From: JANXLS01 sp038227045
GTDB lineage: Bacteria > Planctomycetota > SZUA-567 > H5-PLA8
DNA length: 64,000 nucleotides
Reading direction: 5' to 3'
Assembly: GCA_038227045.1 (NCBI GenBank)
Contig: JBBRQD010000018.1
Coordinates: 1 to 64,000 of the forward strand
In this document: piece after piece, positions 26,690 through 34,878 of the stretch
Position numbering within the stretch: the stretch's first letter is position 1
Layout of the letters: each line of letters begins with the position of its first letter
Notes under the pieces: model-generated
The model's database searches: none
Seen by the model: the letters and a program-made list of their open reading frames with translations, nothing else
What the model was told of the DNA's origin: nothing
Program-made: the position numbers and the translations under genes

Positions 26690-27595
26690 TCACAGCATAG
26701 CCGGAATCAGATAATAAGCAACGGGTCCAGCGACCATCAGGCTGTCGACGACATCCATCGCGCCGCCATAACCGGGCACGACATGACCGGCGTCTTTCGC
26801 TCCGGCGCTCCTTTTAAGGAGGCTCTCGGCCAGATCGCCCAAAATACCTGAAAACCCAATGCAGAGGCCGAGCAGCGCCGCCTTCCATTGCGGAAACTTG
26901 GACAATACGCCGATCGCGCTCCATTGAAGAAACAACGCCGTCAGCACGGTGCCGACCAGTCCCGCAACCAGACCTTCGATTGTTTTTCCGGGCGACAGAA
27001 CGGGAAACGCTTTGTGGCGGCCGAGCAATTTTCCAAAGAGTAATGCCCACACGTCGCAGCCTTTGGCGAGCACGATTGTGGCCACAACCATTTTATGGCC
27101 GAACTCGTTCCATCCATCGACGGGTCCGCCCAAGGAGCCGTTTTCGTTTAAATGACGCAGTTTCAACACAAAGGACGGCAGGAAGAAAATGTACAACAGC
27201 CCCAGGCTCGTGACGGCCACGCCGCCGAGCGACGATTCCAGCCGCTGGCGATTGGCACTCAACAGAAACGAGCCCAAAATGGCGAGCGCCAGCCCGCCGT
27301 TCAAGAGATTCGACGACTGCAGCGCCGACGCCCGCGTGCCGGGATCCGTTTGCAGTTTCATGCAAAAATAATGCACGACGACCAGCGCGCAGCCGCTGAA
27401 TGTGCCCCAGACGGAAAACGTCTGATTCCCGGTCGCGCGGCACATCGGCCAGAATTCGCGGAAACTGAAATAGGCACCGACCAGAAATACGAGGTGAAGC
27501 ATGATGCTGTCGTGAAAATGCCGCACATCCAGCCAGAGAGCTCCGGCAAGCAGCGAAATCATCAACGTCGCGGCAAAAAATCGTTTTACAAGCAT
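26690..27595 (-). CDS. cdsA: Phosphatidate cytidylyltransferase (CDP-diacylglycerol synthase)
   Basis: A 301-aa membrane enzyme with about eight hydrophobic segments. It makes CDP-diacylglycerol from phosphatidate and CTP, the branch point of phospholipid synthesis. The C-terminal signature is LLKRSAGAKDAGHVVPGYGGAMDVVDS, which matches the family pattern with two changes in the usual HGGxxDR portion (H to Y, R to V). It lies directly downstream of uppS, the usual arrangement. The start is ATG 27595; a palindromic repeat fills the 97 bases between uppS and this gene. The changes in the signature do not remove the aspartate. Confidence 0.92.
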   Translation of the reverse strand: MLVKRFFAATLMISLLAGALWLDVRHFHDSIMLHLVFLVGAYFSFREFWPMCRATGNQTFSVWGTFSGCALVVVHYFCMKLQTDPGTRASALQSSNLLNGGLALAILGSFLLSANRQRLESSLGGVAVTSLGLLYIFFLPSFVLKLRHLNENGSLGGPVDGWNEFGHKMVVATIVLAKGCDVWALLFGKLLGRHKAFPVLSPGKTIEGLVAGLVGTVLTALFLQWSAIGVLSKFPQWKAALLGLCIGFSGILGDLAESLLKRSAGAKDAGHVVPGYGGAMDVVDSLMVAGPVAYYLIPAML

Positions 27596-27603
27596 ACGTT
27601 TCC

Positions 27604-27687
27604 AAGTTTCAGGTTTCAGGGAATCGAACTTTCAACCATTCTCGCACTTTTTCAAATCGAAAAACCTGAAACCAGGAACCTGATACC
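27604..27687. repeat. Imperfect inverted repeat (TTTCAGGTTTCAGG family)
   Basis: The left part reads AAGTTTCAGGTTTCAGG and the right part AACCTGAAACCAGGAACC, the arms being roughly complementary around about 35 bases. It sits between uppS and cdsA. It is a different sequence from the other repeat families of the window. Confidence 0.6.
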
Positions 27688-27691
27688 GCTT

Positions 27692-28462
27692 TTAAGCCAT
27701 GATCATTTTGCGATGAGCGAAATCCAAAACAGCCGCTTCCAAGTCGCGCGTTTGGAATTCCGGCCAGCAGACCGGCGACGCATAATACTCCGCGCCGCCT
27801 GCTTGCCAGAGCAAAAAATTGCTGAGGCGCCGCTCGCCCGCCGTGCGGATCAGCAGATCGACCGGGGGCATGCCCGCGGTGAAAAGCTCGCTTTCGAACA
27901 CGTTCTCGTCAATCGCCTCGGGATCGAGAGTCCCGGCGGTGGCCCTTGCGGCGATGCGCCGTGCGGCCTCCAGGATTTCGTCGTGCGCTCCATAATTGAG
28001 CGCGAGGCACAGATTCAATCCCGTGTTTCGCGCGGTCAGCGCCTGCGATTCGCGCAGTTCGGCCTGGACTTCTTCAGGCAATCCGGCGATATTTCCGATT
28101 GCCGTCAGCCGGACGTTGTTGGCGATCAATTCGGCGCGCTCACTGACGAGAAATTTCCTCAGCAAGCGGAACAGGAAGCGAATCTCGGATTGCGGCCGCT
28201 TCCAGTTTTCAGTGCTGAACGCGTAAAGCGTCAGCGCCGAGACATGCGTTTGGCCGCAAAATTTCGTGCACGCGCGCACTGAATTCACGCCCGCCTCGTG
28301 CCCATTGATGCGGATCATCCCGCGCCACATCGCCCAGCGCCCGTTGCCGTCCATGATGATCGCGATATGCCGCGGCATGCGTTCGTATTCCACCGGCGGC
28401 GCAATCACCGGCCAGCGCGGCGCGGCATCGACCGCCGCTTTCAATTTCGCATCCATTGCCAT
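27692..28462 (-). CDS. uppS: Isoprenyl (undecaprenyl) diphosphate synthase
   Basis: A 256-aa cis-prenyltransferase that makes the C55 lipid carrier used by MraY and MurG. The hallmark IIMDGNGRWAMWRG lies near residues 35-48 and contains the catalytic Asp; the C-terminal motifs PVDLLIRTAGERRLSNFLLWQ and YYASPVCWPEF are the substrate-binding end. The start has GGAG 5 bases before the ATG. It leads the uppS-cdsA-phoH-HDIG-ybeY block and is divergent from the P-type ATPase gene. Length and motifs are normal for the family. Confidence 0.97.
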   Translation of the reverse strand: MAMDAKLKAAVDAAPRWPVIAPPVEYERMPRHIAIIMDGNGRWAMWRGMIRINGHEAGVNSVRACTKFCGQTHVSALTLYAFSTENWKRPQSEIRFLFRLLRKFLVSERAELIANNVRLTAIGNIAGLPEEVQAELRESQALTARNTGLNLCLALNYGAHDEILEAARRIAARATAGTLDPEAIDENVFESELFTAGMPPVDLLIRTAGERRLSNFLLWQAGGAEYYASPVCWPEFQTRDLEAAVLDFAHRKMIMA

Positions 28463-28662
28463 GTTTGCTCCATATCGCAGGCGTTCACCTACCGTTTCTA
28501 TATTCGGGACAAACGCGAATTTGTCAAACTTTATTTTGCAGAGTTTATTTATTTCCGGGTGACATTCCGATAATCTCGCGCTTCTGCGCCGATCTTATCC
28601 AGCCACGATCCCTTTCTGACGATAGTAAAAGCATCGACTTTCCCTATCGCTGGAGCACAATT

Positions 28663-31065
28663 ATGTTTTTATTCGGCACAATGGACTCATCGTCCGCGCA
28701 AGCAGAGGGCGAACGCATCACCATTCTCGTCGTGGGCGGCCTGGAGAGCGCTGAAAGCGTGCGACGCGCGGAGGGTGCGTTGCGCGCAATCGACGGCGTC
28801 GAAAGCGCCGGCGTCAATCTGCTGACGCGCCTCTCGACGATCCGCCACGCCGCCACCGTGACGCCCTCGATGCTGGCCGATGCGGTCAATGCCGTTGGAT
28901 TCCATGCGACACTTGCAAAAGCGGATTCGGACGGTTCGCCGGATTCGTGCCTGGGCGACGTTCACGAACTGATTGCATCCCGCCAGGCCCGTTTCTGCGC
29001 CGGGGCTGTTTTGACCGCGCTGATTTTCGTGGCGCATTCGGTCAACACCAACAATTCATGGAAACTGATGCTAATGTTCCTCCTGGCCACTCCCGCGCAA
29101 ATCGCGGTGGGCTGGGAGTATTACATTGAGTTTTTCAAGTCGCTGCGGCGCTGGCGTTTCAATCTCGACAGCCTCGTGGTGCTGGCGTCCACCGCTGCTT
29201 ATGGACAGGGGCTGCTGTGTTTTCTGGGGCAGGCGACAGGCGATCCCGACCTGTCGCGCTGGAGCCCGCAGTTTCACAGCGCCGCATTGATTCTCACCGT
29301 CGTCAGTCTGGGCAAGTGGCTCGAATCGCTGGCGCGCGATTCGGCGGACGATCTCTGGGGCGGCATCGAAGCGCTGTTGCCGCGCGAAGCGTGTGTGCTG
29401 CGCGATGGACGCGAAATGATTATTCCCGCGGGCGCGGTTGCGATCGGCGACATCGTGCTCGTTGCGCCCGGCGAACGCGTGCCGGTCGATGGCGAAGTGC
29501 TCGAAGGCTGCACGCATATCGACGAATCGCCGCTCACCGGCGACATGCGGCCCGTGTCGAAAGTGATCGGTGACCGCGTCGTTGTGGCGAGTTTGAACGG
29601 CTCGGGATTTCTGCACGTTCGCGCGATGGGCGTGGGGCCGCATTCGACGCTCGCTCATATTTCAATGCTCGTCGAGCGCGCGCGCCTGACTAAAGGGCGC
29701 TCGGAAGTCATGGCCGACCGCATCGCGGCGGCGCTGGTGCCGCTGACCATTTTGATTTCGCTCGCCGCGTTCGCATTCCGATACTGCGGCCCGCTGGCCA
29801 TGGCGTGGTTCGTCGCAAAAGGCTGGATCGGCGCTGAAATGGTTGCGAATATAGAAGGCGGCGTTCTTTCGTTTTTATTGAAAACGCCGTCCGTTTCGGT
29901 GGCGCTGCGGCCGTCCATCGCGGTGCTGGTCGCGGCGTGTCCGTGCGCGCTTGGGTTGGCGACACCGATGACTGTGCTGATCGCCACGCGGCTGGCGGCT
30001 CGGCGCGGGATTCTTATTAAAGGAGGCAGCGCGCTGGAAGCCGCCGCGCGGGCGACCGACGTGGTCTTCGATCAAAGCGGTACGCTGACCTGCGGCGTGT
30101 TCCGCGTGCGCGAGATTTTCGCCGCGCCCGATATCAACCGCGACTCCGTGCTGGCGCTGTCCGCGGCATTGGGCGGACGCACGCGGCAGGATTCCGCGAA
30201 GTGTATTGAACGCGAAGCACGGCGGCGCGGAATCGCCGTGCCGATCGCGGAAAAATGCGAGATGCTCCCCGGCGGCGGAGTGGGTGGATTTTTCGGTTCA
30301 ACCGAATTCCGCCTGTTTCCGCGCAACTACGTCGTGGGAAGCGGCATCGAGGTGCATCCATCGCTTGCCGCCCGGGCGGCCGAAGCCGAAAGCGAGGGCG
30401 CGGCGGTGATGTTTCTGTGCCGGGCAAGCGGCGACACGCTGGGCGCGATCGCGCTCGAAGAACGCATTAAGGAAGGCGCGTCCGAAGCGGTGGCGTTGCT
30501 GCGAAAAGATGGTGCTTCAGTGCATTTGATCTCCGGCGAATCGCTCGCGCAGACGCGCACGGTCGGCAGAGCGTGCGGGCTGAACGAAACCGAGATTCAT
30601 GCGCAGGCCACGGCGGAGGGCAAAGCCGACTTCACGCGCGGATTGCGCGAACATGGCCGCAGCGTGGCGGTGGTCGGCGACGGCGCCAGCGACGCGCCCG
30701 CTCTGGCTGCGGCGGATGTCGGGATTGCACTGGGCGCGGGGGCGGAAGCGGCTGTCGATTCGGCGCAGATCGTGCTGGTCTCCGGCGACGTGCGCGGCGT
30801 TCCCGCCGTCCTGAAAACCGCGCGCGTGGCCGCGCGCATCATTCGGCAAAACCTGTGGATCGCGCTGACCTTTACCGCCGTGATGCTGCCCCTGGCGTTT
30901 TTCAATCGTCTCGTGCCGACTGTGGGTGCGGCGGCCATCGCTGTCAGTTCGATTCTGGTGGTGTTGAATTCGCTGCGGCTTTCGTACGCCGAAAAGGGCG
31001 CGACAAGCGATCTGACGGAGACGGTCACTATTCAGCCGATGGGTTTGGAAATTAAAACGCGATGA
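28663..31065 (+). CDS. P1B-type (heavy metal) ATPase homologue with altered catalytic motifs
   Basis: An 800-aa membrane protein; ATG 28663 has GGAG 7 bases upstream, and the frame further upstream is non-coding. The N-terminal HMA-like fold (ITILVVGGLESAESVRR) lacks the metal-binding CxxC. The membrane CPC motif is intact (C426-P427-C428 in ACPCALGLATPM), so a Cu/Cd/Zn-type path is suggested. However, TGES is TGDM (residues 292-295), the phosphorylation motif DKTGT is DQSGT (D470 kept), the usual SEHP locus is not found, and GDGxND is GDGASD (672-677). The Asp to be phosphorylated is present, yet lysine and TGE are not. Either a specialised, slowed pump or a regulator is possible. It is divergent from uppS, with no metal regulator beside it. 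Confidence 0.85.
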   Translation: MFLFGTMDSSSAQAEGERITILVVGGLESAESVRRAEGALRAIDGVESAGVNLLTRLSTIRHAATVTPSMLADAVNAVGFHATLAKADSDGSPDSCLGDVHELIASRQARFCAGAVLTALIFVAHSVNTNNSWKLMLMFLLATPAQIAVGWEYYIEFFKSLRRWRFNLDSLVVLASTAAYGQGLLCFLGQATGDPDLSRWSPQFHSAALILTVVSLGKWLESLARDSADDLWGGIEALLPREACVLRDGREMIIPAGAVAIGDIVLVAPGERVPVDGEVLEGCTHIDESPLTGDMRPVSKVIGDRVVVASLNGSGFLHVRAMGVGPHSTLAHISMLVERARLTKGRSEVMADRIAAALVPLTILISLAAFAFRYCGPLAMAWFVAKGWIGAEMVANIEGGVLSFLLKTPSVSVALRPSIAVLVAACPCALGLATPMTVLIATRLAARRGILIKGGSALEAAARATDVVFDQSGTLTCGVFRVREIFAAPDINRDSVLALSAALGGRTRQDSAKCIEREARRRGIAVPIAEKCEMLPGGGVGGFFGSTEFRLFPRNYVVGSGIEVHPSLAARAAEAESEGAAVMFLCRASGDTLGAIALEERIKEGASEAVALLRKDGASVHLISGESLAQTRTVGRACGLNETEIHAQATAEGKADFTRGLREHGRSVAVVGDGASDAPALAAADVGIALGAGAEAAVDSAQIVLVSGDVRGVPAVLKTARVAARIIRQNLWIALTFTAVMLPLAFFNRLVPTVGAAAIAVSSILVVLNSLRLSYAEKGATSDLTETVTIQPMGLEIKTR

Positions 31066-31094
31066 GCGTGTCGCCAAGTCATCGTTGAACCCAA

Positions 31095-31643
31095 TCATTT
31101 GGTAAAAAACACGGCTCGTTTTGGAATAGCTCTAAATCCCGAGTCGCGCCGCCCGGACCCCGTCACATGCCCGTACTTCCCATCGCCGCGCACTGTCAAC
31201 ACGAATCCATTCGGCTTATAAAGCATCCAAAGTTCATCGTCAGGATAGCATCTATAACGTCTTATGGTTAAGACACCGCCCAGATCGAACTCAAATCGCG
31301 TTGCGCCAGTTTGCGCGTCGATTGTTGCTCGCGTCAGGATTTGCCCCTGAAGTTTTGCAAGCGCAATCAAAATACGCCGCTCAGAGCTTGAACCATTCGC
31401 AAGCCTTTCTCCCTGGATATCGATCGTCCAATGCGCCACCCGCAGCCATAGCCACCAGCGGCCTTTGACCGTTACACCCCGCCTCGCGGCGGATTCACGA
31501 ACATGGGGCGAGGGAGATTTAGAAAGATAAGGTTCTCTAATTCTCAATTTCGGATCGCCAAAACTCATCGAGATATTGCAATGCAAATCCCACTGGAGCC
31601 CCCAGCACGGTTTGCTCCGAAGCTCATTAATACTTTTGCTCAC
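31095..31643 (-). CDS. Hypothetical protein, 182 aa
   Basis: I do not recognise this protein. It is soluble, basic and rich in Trp, Arg and Gly, with motifs WWLWLRVAHWTIDIQG near residue 65 and DDELWMLYKPNGFVL near residue 140. There is no signal peptide or membrane segment. It is AT-richer than its neighbours, and its end faces the end of the ATPase gene. It is divergent from the ArsM-like gene across 64 bases. The pattern could be that of an immunity or accessory protein, but I see no partner toxin, so no function is given. Confidence 0.55.
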   Translation of the reverse strand: MSKSINELRSKPCWGLQWDLHCNISMSFGDPKLRIREPYLSKSPSPHVRESAARRGVTVKGRWWLWLRVAHWTIDIQGERLANGSSSERRILIALAKLQGQILTRATIDAQTGATRFEFDLGGVLTIRRYRCYPDDELWMLYKPNGFVLTVRGDGKYGHVTGSGRRDSGFRAIPKRAVFFTK

Positions 31644-31664
31644 TATATCTATTCTGTTTACATT
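31636..31664 (+). promoter_or_regulatory. Candidate sigma70 promoter of the methyltransferase operon
   Basis: A weak -35 TTGCTC (31636-31641) and a -10 TACATT (31659-31664) are separated by 17 bases. They lie in the AT-rich gap before the ArsM-like gene. The match is modest and the call is tentative. Confidence 0.25.
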
Positions 31665-31707
31665 ATAAGGAGAGGCGCAAACCTCAAACTCGAATCAGGA
31701 ATTCAAA

Positions 31708-32862
31708 ATGCTAGACCACGAATCCGCCGTAAAAGATCGTTACTCAAAAGGCGCGCAGCAGCGCGAGGAAACGCTGTGTTGCGCTGTGTCGTTTGACTCG
31801 ACGCTGCTTGACCACATTCCACAGGAGATCATCGACCGCGATTATGGTTGTGGCGATCCGAGCCGCTATGTGCGTGCCGGTGATACGGTGCTCGATCTTG
31901 GTTCCGGCGGCGGCAAGATTTGCTACATTGCCGCCAAACTTGCCGGAAAAGATGGCCAAGTGATCGGCGTTGATTGGAATGACGAGATGCTCGACCTTGC
32001 CGTGCGCAACCGCAAGGCGGTCGCGGAAAAGCTTGGCTATGCGAATGTTGAATTCAAGAAGGGGAAGATTCAGGATTTGCGACTTGATTACACGCTTGTC
32101 GAAGAATTCCTGCATGGCGAAGCGCTGAAGTCGCTCGACGATCTTCAGCGTTTCGAAACGGTCTGCGCCAAATTGCGCGCGGAGCGGCCGCTGATTCCCA
32201 GCGATTCCATCGACCTCGTGGTGTCGAACTGCGTGCTGAACCTCGTGAAGCCTGACGACAAAGCGAAACTCTTTGCCGAAATATTTCGCGTGCTCAAGCC
32301 CGGCGGGCGCGCCGCGATCAGCGACATTGTCAGCGACGAAGATGTTCCGGCGCGCATGGCGAACGACCCGGAATTGTGGAGCGGATGCATCAGCGGCGCG
32401 TTCCGCGAGGATCGCTTTCTGCTCGCGTTCGAAAACGCGGGCTTCAGCGGCATTAATCTGGAAAAGCGCGACGAGCAGCCGTGGAGGACTGTCGAAGGAA
32501 TCGAATTTCGCTCGGCCACCGTCGTGGCTCACAAACCGCCCGCGATGGCCAACAAGGAATTGAATCAGGCGGCGATTTATCGCGGTCCTTGGAAACAAGT
32601 TTTGGCCGACGACGGCACAGTGCTGCGCCGTGGAATGCGCATGGCCGTGGGCAGCCGCACGTACGCCACGCTTACGAGCGAACCGTACGCGAATGAAACA
32701 ATCGGCCTGGAGCCGATGGACCCGATTGACCAACAGATGGCGTTTCCCTTTGAAGCGCCAGCGAACGCCGTGCGCAATCCCAAGCAGAGCAAATGCGGCC
32801 CGGCCGATCACGATTGTTGCGGCGGCGATCATGGGCACGCGAGTGCTGGAAAGTGCTGCTAA
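31708..32862 (+). CDS. ArsM-like SAM methyltransferase with Cys-rich tail
   Basis: A 384-aa methyltransferase. The SAM motif is VLDLGSGGGKICYIAAKLAG, followed by VIGVDWNDEMLDLA. Near the N-terminus are two adjacent cysteines (ETLCCAVSFD) and IDRDYGCGDPSRYV, features of the arsenic methyltransferase branch tied to arsenosugar gene clusters. The C-terminal 22 residues contain six Cys and two His (CGPADHDCCGGDHGH to GKCC), suggesting metal or metalloid binding. The start has AGGA 9 bases before the ATG. Its stop overlaps the start of the DUF2064 gene (TAATG), so the two are translationally coupled. No ArsS radical-SAM gene is in the window. Substrate is inferred, not shown. Confidence 0.8.
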   Translation: MLDHESAVKDRYSKGAQQREETLCCAVSFDSTLLDHIPQEIIDRDYGCGDPSRYVRAGDTVLDLGSGGGKICYIAAKLAGKDGQVIGVDWNDEMLDLAVRNRKAVAEKLGYANVEFKKGKIQDLRLDYTLVEEFLHGEALKSLDDLQRFETVCAKLRAERPLIPSDSIDLVVSNCVLNLVKPDDKAKLFAEIFRVLKPGGRAAISDIVSDEDVPARMANDPELWSGCISGAFREDRFLLAFENAGFSGINLEKRDEQPWRTVEGIEFRSATVVAHKPPAMANKELNQAAIYRGPWKQVLADDGTVLRRGMRMAVGSRTYATLTSEPYANETIGLEPMDPIDQQMAFPFEAPANAVRNPKQSKCGPADHDCCGGDHGHASAGKCC

Positions 32863-33572
32863 TGGCGTTCGACGCGACGCTTATAATGTTCGCCAAATAT
32901 CCGGCGCCGGGAAAGGTCAAAACGCGCCTGATTCCCGTCGTGGGCGCGGAGGCTGCGGCGCGTTTGGCCGAGGCGTTTCTGCTCGACTTAGTGGAACGGA
33001 TCGTGCGAACGCTCGACGAAAAAATAGATTGTGTTTTGTGTTTTGATCCGCCGGATGCAGAGGCGGCATTCCGAACATTGCTCGCAAGCATTCCGAAGGT
33101 CTTAGATCGATTTCAATTGGTGCCACAACGTGGCGAGGATTTGGGCAAACGCTTGGCTAACGGGCTTACCGACGTTCGGAGTGCTCACATCGGACCTTAT
33201 GTTTTTATCGGTACCGATGCGCCCGATTTGCCATTTTCAATGATTCAAGGACCATCGTTAGGGTTTCCGAAACGCGGCACAGCTTATTGTACGGAAGCAT
33301 CCGATGGTGGCTACGCTTCGTTGTCATTACCTTCAAATGCTCCCTGCGAAGTATTTGAGAATATCCGCTGGTCGTCTCGCGATACGGCAATGGATCAAGC
33401 CCAACAACTACGCAATTGCGGCATAGAATGTCATCGAGACTATTCTTGGCCTGACGTCGACGAATCCGGAGATGTCGCCAAATTATTCGATCGTTTGAAA
33501 CGCGATCCTTCCGTCGCGCCGCGAACCTTTCTAGCGATTAAATACGAATGCAATGCCTGTATCTCTATTTAA
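32862..33572 (+). CDS. DUF2064 / TIGR04282-type glycosyltransferase
   Basis: A 236-aa protein of the group TIGR04282, annotated as arsenosugar-biosynthesis glycosyltransferases. The family opening LIMFAKYPAPGKVKTRL is at residues 7-23 and FIGTDAPDLP, a likely nucleotide-sugar/metal site, near residue 115. It is coupled to the ArsM-like methyltransferase by a one-base overlap, which supports joint action on methylated arsenicals. The first 200 bases share the high GC of the methyltransferase, while the rest is AT-richer, as if the gene were mosaic. Role is inferred from family and pairing. Confidence 0.8.
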   Translation: MAFDATLIMFAKYPAPGKVKTRLIPVVGAEAAARLAEAFLLDLVERIVRTLDEKIDCVLCFDPPDAEAAFRTLLASIPKVLDRFQLVPQRGEDLGKRLANGLTDVRSAHIGPYVFIGTDAPDLPFSMIQGPSLGFPKRGTAYCTEASDGGYASLSLPSNAPCEVFENIRWSSRDTAMDQAQQLRNCGIECHRDYSWPDVDESGDVAKLFDRLKRDPSVAPRTFLAIKYECNACISI

Positions 33573-33637
33573 ATTTGAATTAATGTCGATTTTCCTCGAT
33601 AACATTGTCGTTCATCCGTGAGAAAACGAAGAGAATC

Positions 33638-34546
33638 ATGAGCGCTCAGATTATTGAAGGGACTGCGCTGGCCAATGCGATTCGTGCGGACATTGCGCGC
33701 GATGCCGCTGCCTTGCGCGCCGAGGGCAAGTTCGTCTCGCTGGCCTGCATCCAGGTGGGCGCGAAGCCGGAGTCGCAGATTTACGTCAACAGCCAGAAGA
33801 AACTCAGCGCGTCGCTGGGCATTGAATTCCAGATGGTGCAGCTTCCCGATTCGATCAGCCAGACGGCGCTGCAGCATAGAATTCACGAATTGAACGCGTC
33901 GCCGGAAGTCACCGGCATCATTTTGGAACTGCCGCTGCCGTCGCGTCTCAACACCTTCATCGCTCAGCGCGCGATTGAACCGAACAAAGACGCTGAAGGC
34001 GTACATCCGGTGAACCTCGGCCTGCTGGTTTACGGCATCGCGCATCATGCGCCGTGCACTGCGATGGCCGCATATCAATTGATCAAATCGACGGGCGTCG
34101 ATCTGCGCGGATTGGAATGCACCGTCGTCGGCCACAGCCAGATCGTCGGCAAGCCGGTCGGTCTGATGATGCTGCACGATTTCTGCACCGTGACGACGTG
34201 CCACGTTGCAACGCGCGATCTTGCGTCGCACACGCGCCGCGCGGACGTGCTGATCGTGGCGGTGGGCAAAGCCGGACTCGTCAAAGCCGACATGGTTAAG
34301 GACGGCGCGATGGTGATCGACGTTGGCGTCAACCGCGTGCCGGTGCTCGGCCCTGATGGCAAGCAGACGCTCACCGACAAAGGCAATCCTGCCTTCAAAA
34401 CGGTTGGGGACGTGGACTACGACGCCGTGCGAGAAAAAGCGAGTTGGATCACGCCGGTGCCTGGTGGAGTGGGTCCGATGACGGTGACGATGCTGTTGAG
34501 GAACGTCGTGAATGCGGCGAAGCGGAGTCATGGATTGAATCTGTGA
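33638..34546 (+). CDS. folD: FolD-like methylenetetrahydrofolate dehydrogenase/cyclohydrolase with substituted active-site residues
   Basis: A 302-aa protein spanning the whole FolD family (VGHSQIVGKPVGLMM near residue 160; ITPVPGGVGPMTVTMLL at the C-terminus). FolD oxidises CH2-THF with NAD(P)+ and hydrolyses CH-THF to formyl-THF. By alignment to the E. coli and human enzymes, the catalytic Lys four residues after the conserved Tyr is Gln here (Y49, Q53); the Gln of VQLPLP is Glu (E97); and the Asp of KDVDG is Glu (E120). The start at 33638 follows GAAGAG; a longer frame to 33605 is less likely. It stands alone as a transcript between the DUF2064 gene and a repeat-rich gap. Confidence 0.9.
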   Translation: MSAQIIEGTALANAIRADIARDAAALRAEGKFVSLACIQVGAKPESQIYVNSQKKLSASLGIEFQMVQLPDSISQTALQHRIHELNASPEVTGIILELPLPSRLNTFIAQRAIEPNKDAEGVHPVNLGLLVYGIAHHAPCTAMAAYQLIKSTGVDLRGLECTVVGHSQIVGKPVGLMMLHDFCTVTTCHVATRDLASHTRRADVLIVAVGKAGLVKADMVKDGAMVIDVGVNRVPVLGPDGKQTLTDKGNPAFKTVGDVDYDAVREKASWITPVPGGVGPMTVTMLLRNVVNAAKRSHGLNL

Positions 34547-34577
34547 ACGATCGCTAGAGCAATTCGCGATCGAATGT

Positions 34578-34684
34578 AGCTCGCCCCGTTGGGGCTTTGG
34601 ATATCTTAAAACCTCGCGACCCAGGCCTGCGCCGGAGTACCGGCTCCAGCCTGGGTTATAATAGTTCGCGCCGTTGGCGCTGAA
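34578..34684. repeat. Composite palindromic repeat (CCCAGGCCTGCGCCGG family)
   Basis: The core 34619-34657 is a hairpin: ACCCAGGC and GCCTGGGT pair around a centre that contains CCGGAGTACCGG. On both sides are related hairpins (GCCCCGTTGGGGC and GCGCCGTTGGCGC). It follows folD and resembles repeats I know as common between genes of Planctomycetes and related phyla. Confidence 0.8.
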
Positions 34685-34751
34685 GGCAAGAAGCATTCAA
34701 TCGTTAAATGCTCTATTGACTCGCGCATGGTTAATGCGACACCATCTCCAT

Positions 34752-34768
34752 GCAGGCTGGAAGCCTGC
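34752..34768. repeat. Short perfect hairpin GCAGGCT/AGCCTGC
   Basis: Seven-base arms are separated by three bases. It lies in the gap between folD and the WecG-TMTC fusion and looks like another dispersed element. Confidence 0.5.
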
Positions 34769-34816
34769 ACCACAACATGTGCGGATGAATAAATTCAATT
34801 TGAATGCAGACGTGCT

Positions 34817-34843
34817 TTGCCACTTGCATTCTTGTGGTAATAT
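34817..34843 (+). promoter_or_regulatory. Candidate extended -10 promoter of the glycosyltransferase-TMTC gene
   Basis: TTGCCA (34817-34822) is followed after 15 bases by TGG-TAATAT (-10 at 34838-34843), an extended -10. The start codon of the downstream gene is 36 bases further. The short spacer lowers confidence. Confidence 0.35.
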
Positions 34844-34878
34844 CCCGCTTCGTTTTTGACACACACTAAAACAAGAAC

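Noticed and set aside
26475..26693. Open frame across the cdsA-phoH gap
   Set aside because: Its translation consists of the palindromic repeat pair (arginine and proline-rich), not a gene.
28456..28662. Longer N-terminus of the P-type ATPase (extra 69 codons)
   Set aside because: It would overlap the divergent uppS start and has no ribosome site, while ATG 28663 has GGAG at correct spacing.
34547..34878. Possible structured RNA in the gap after folD
   Set aside because: The hairpins match the pattern of dispersed repeats, and no known riboswitch or tRNA-like core is visible.
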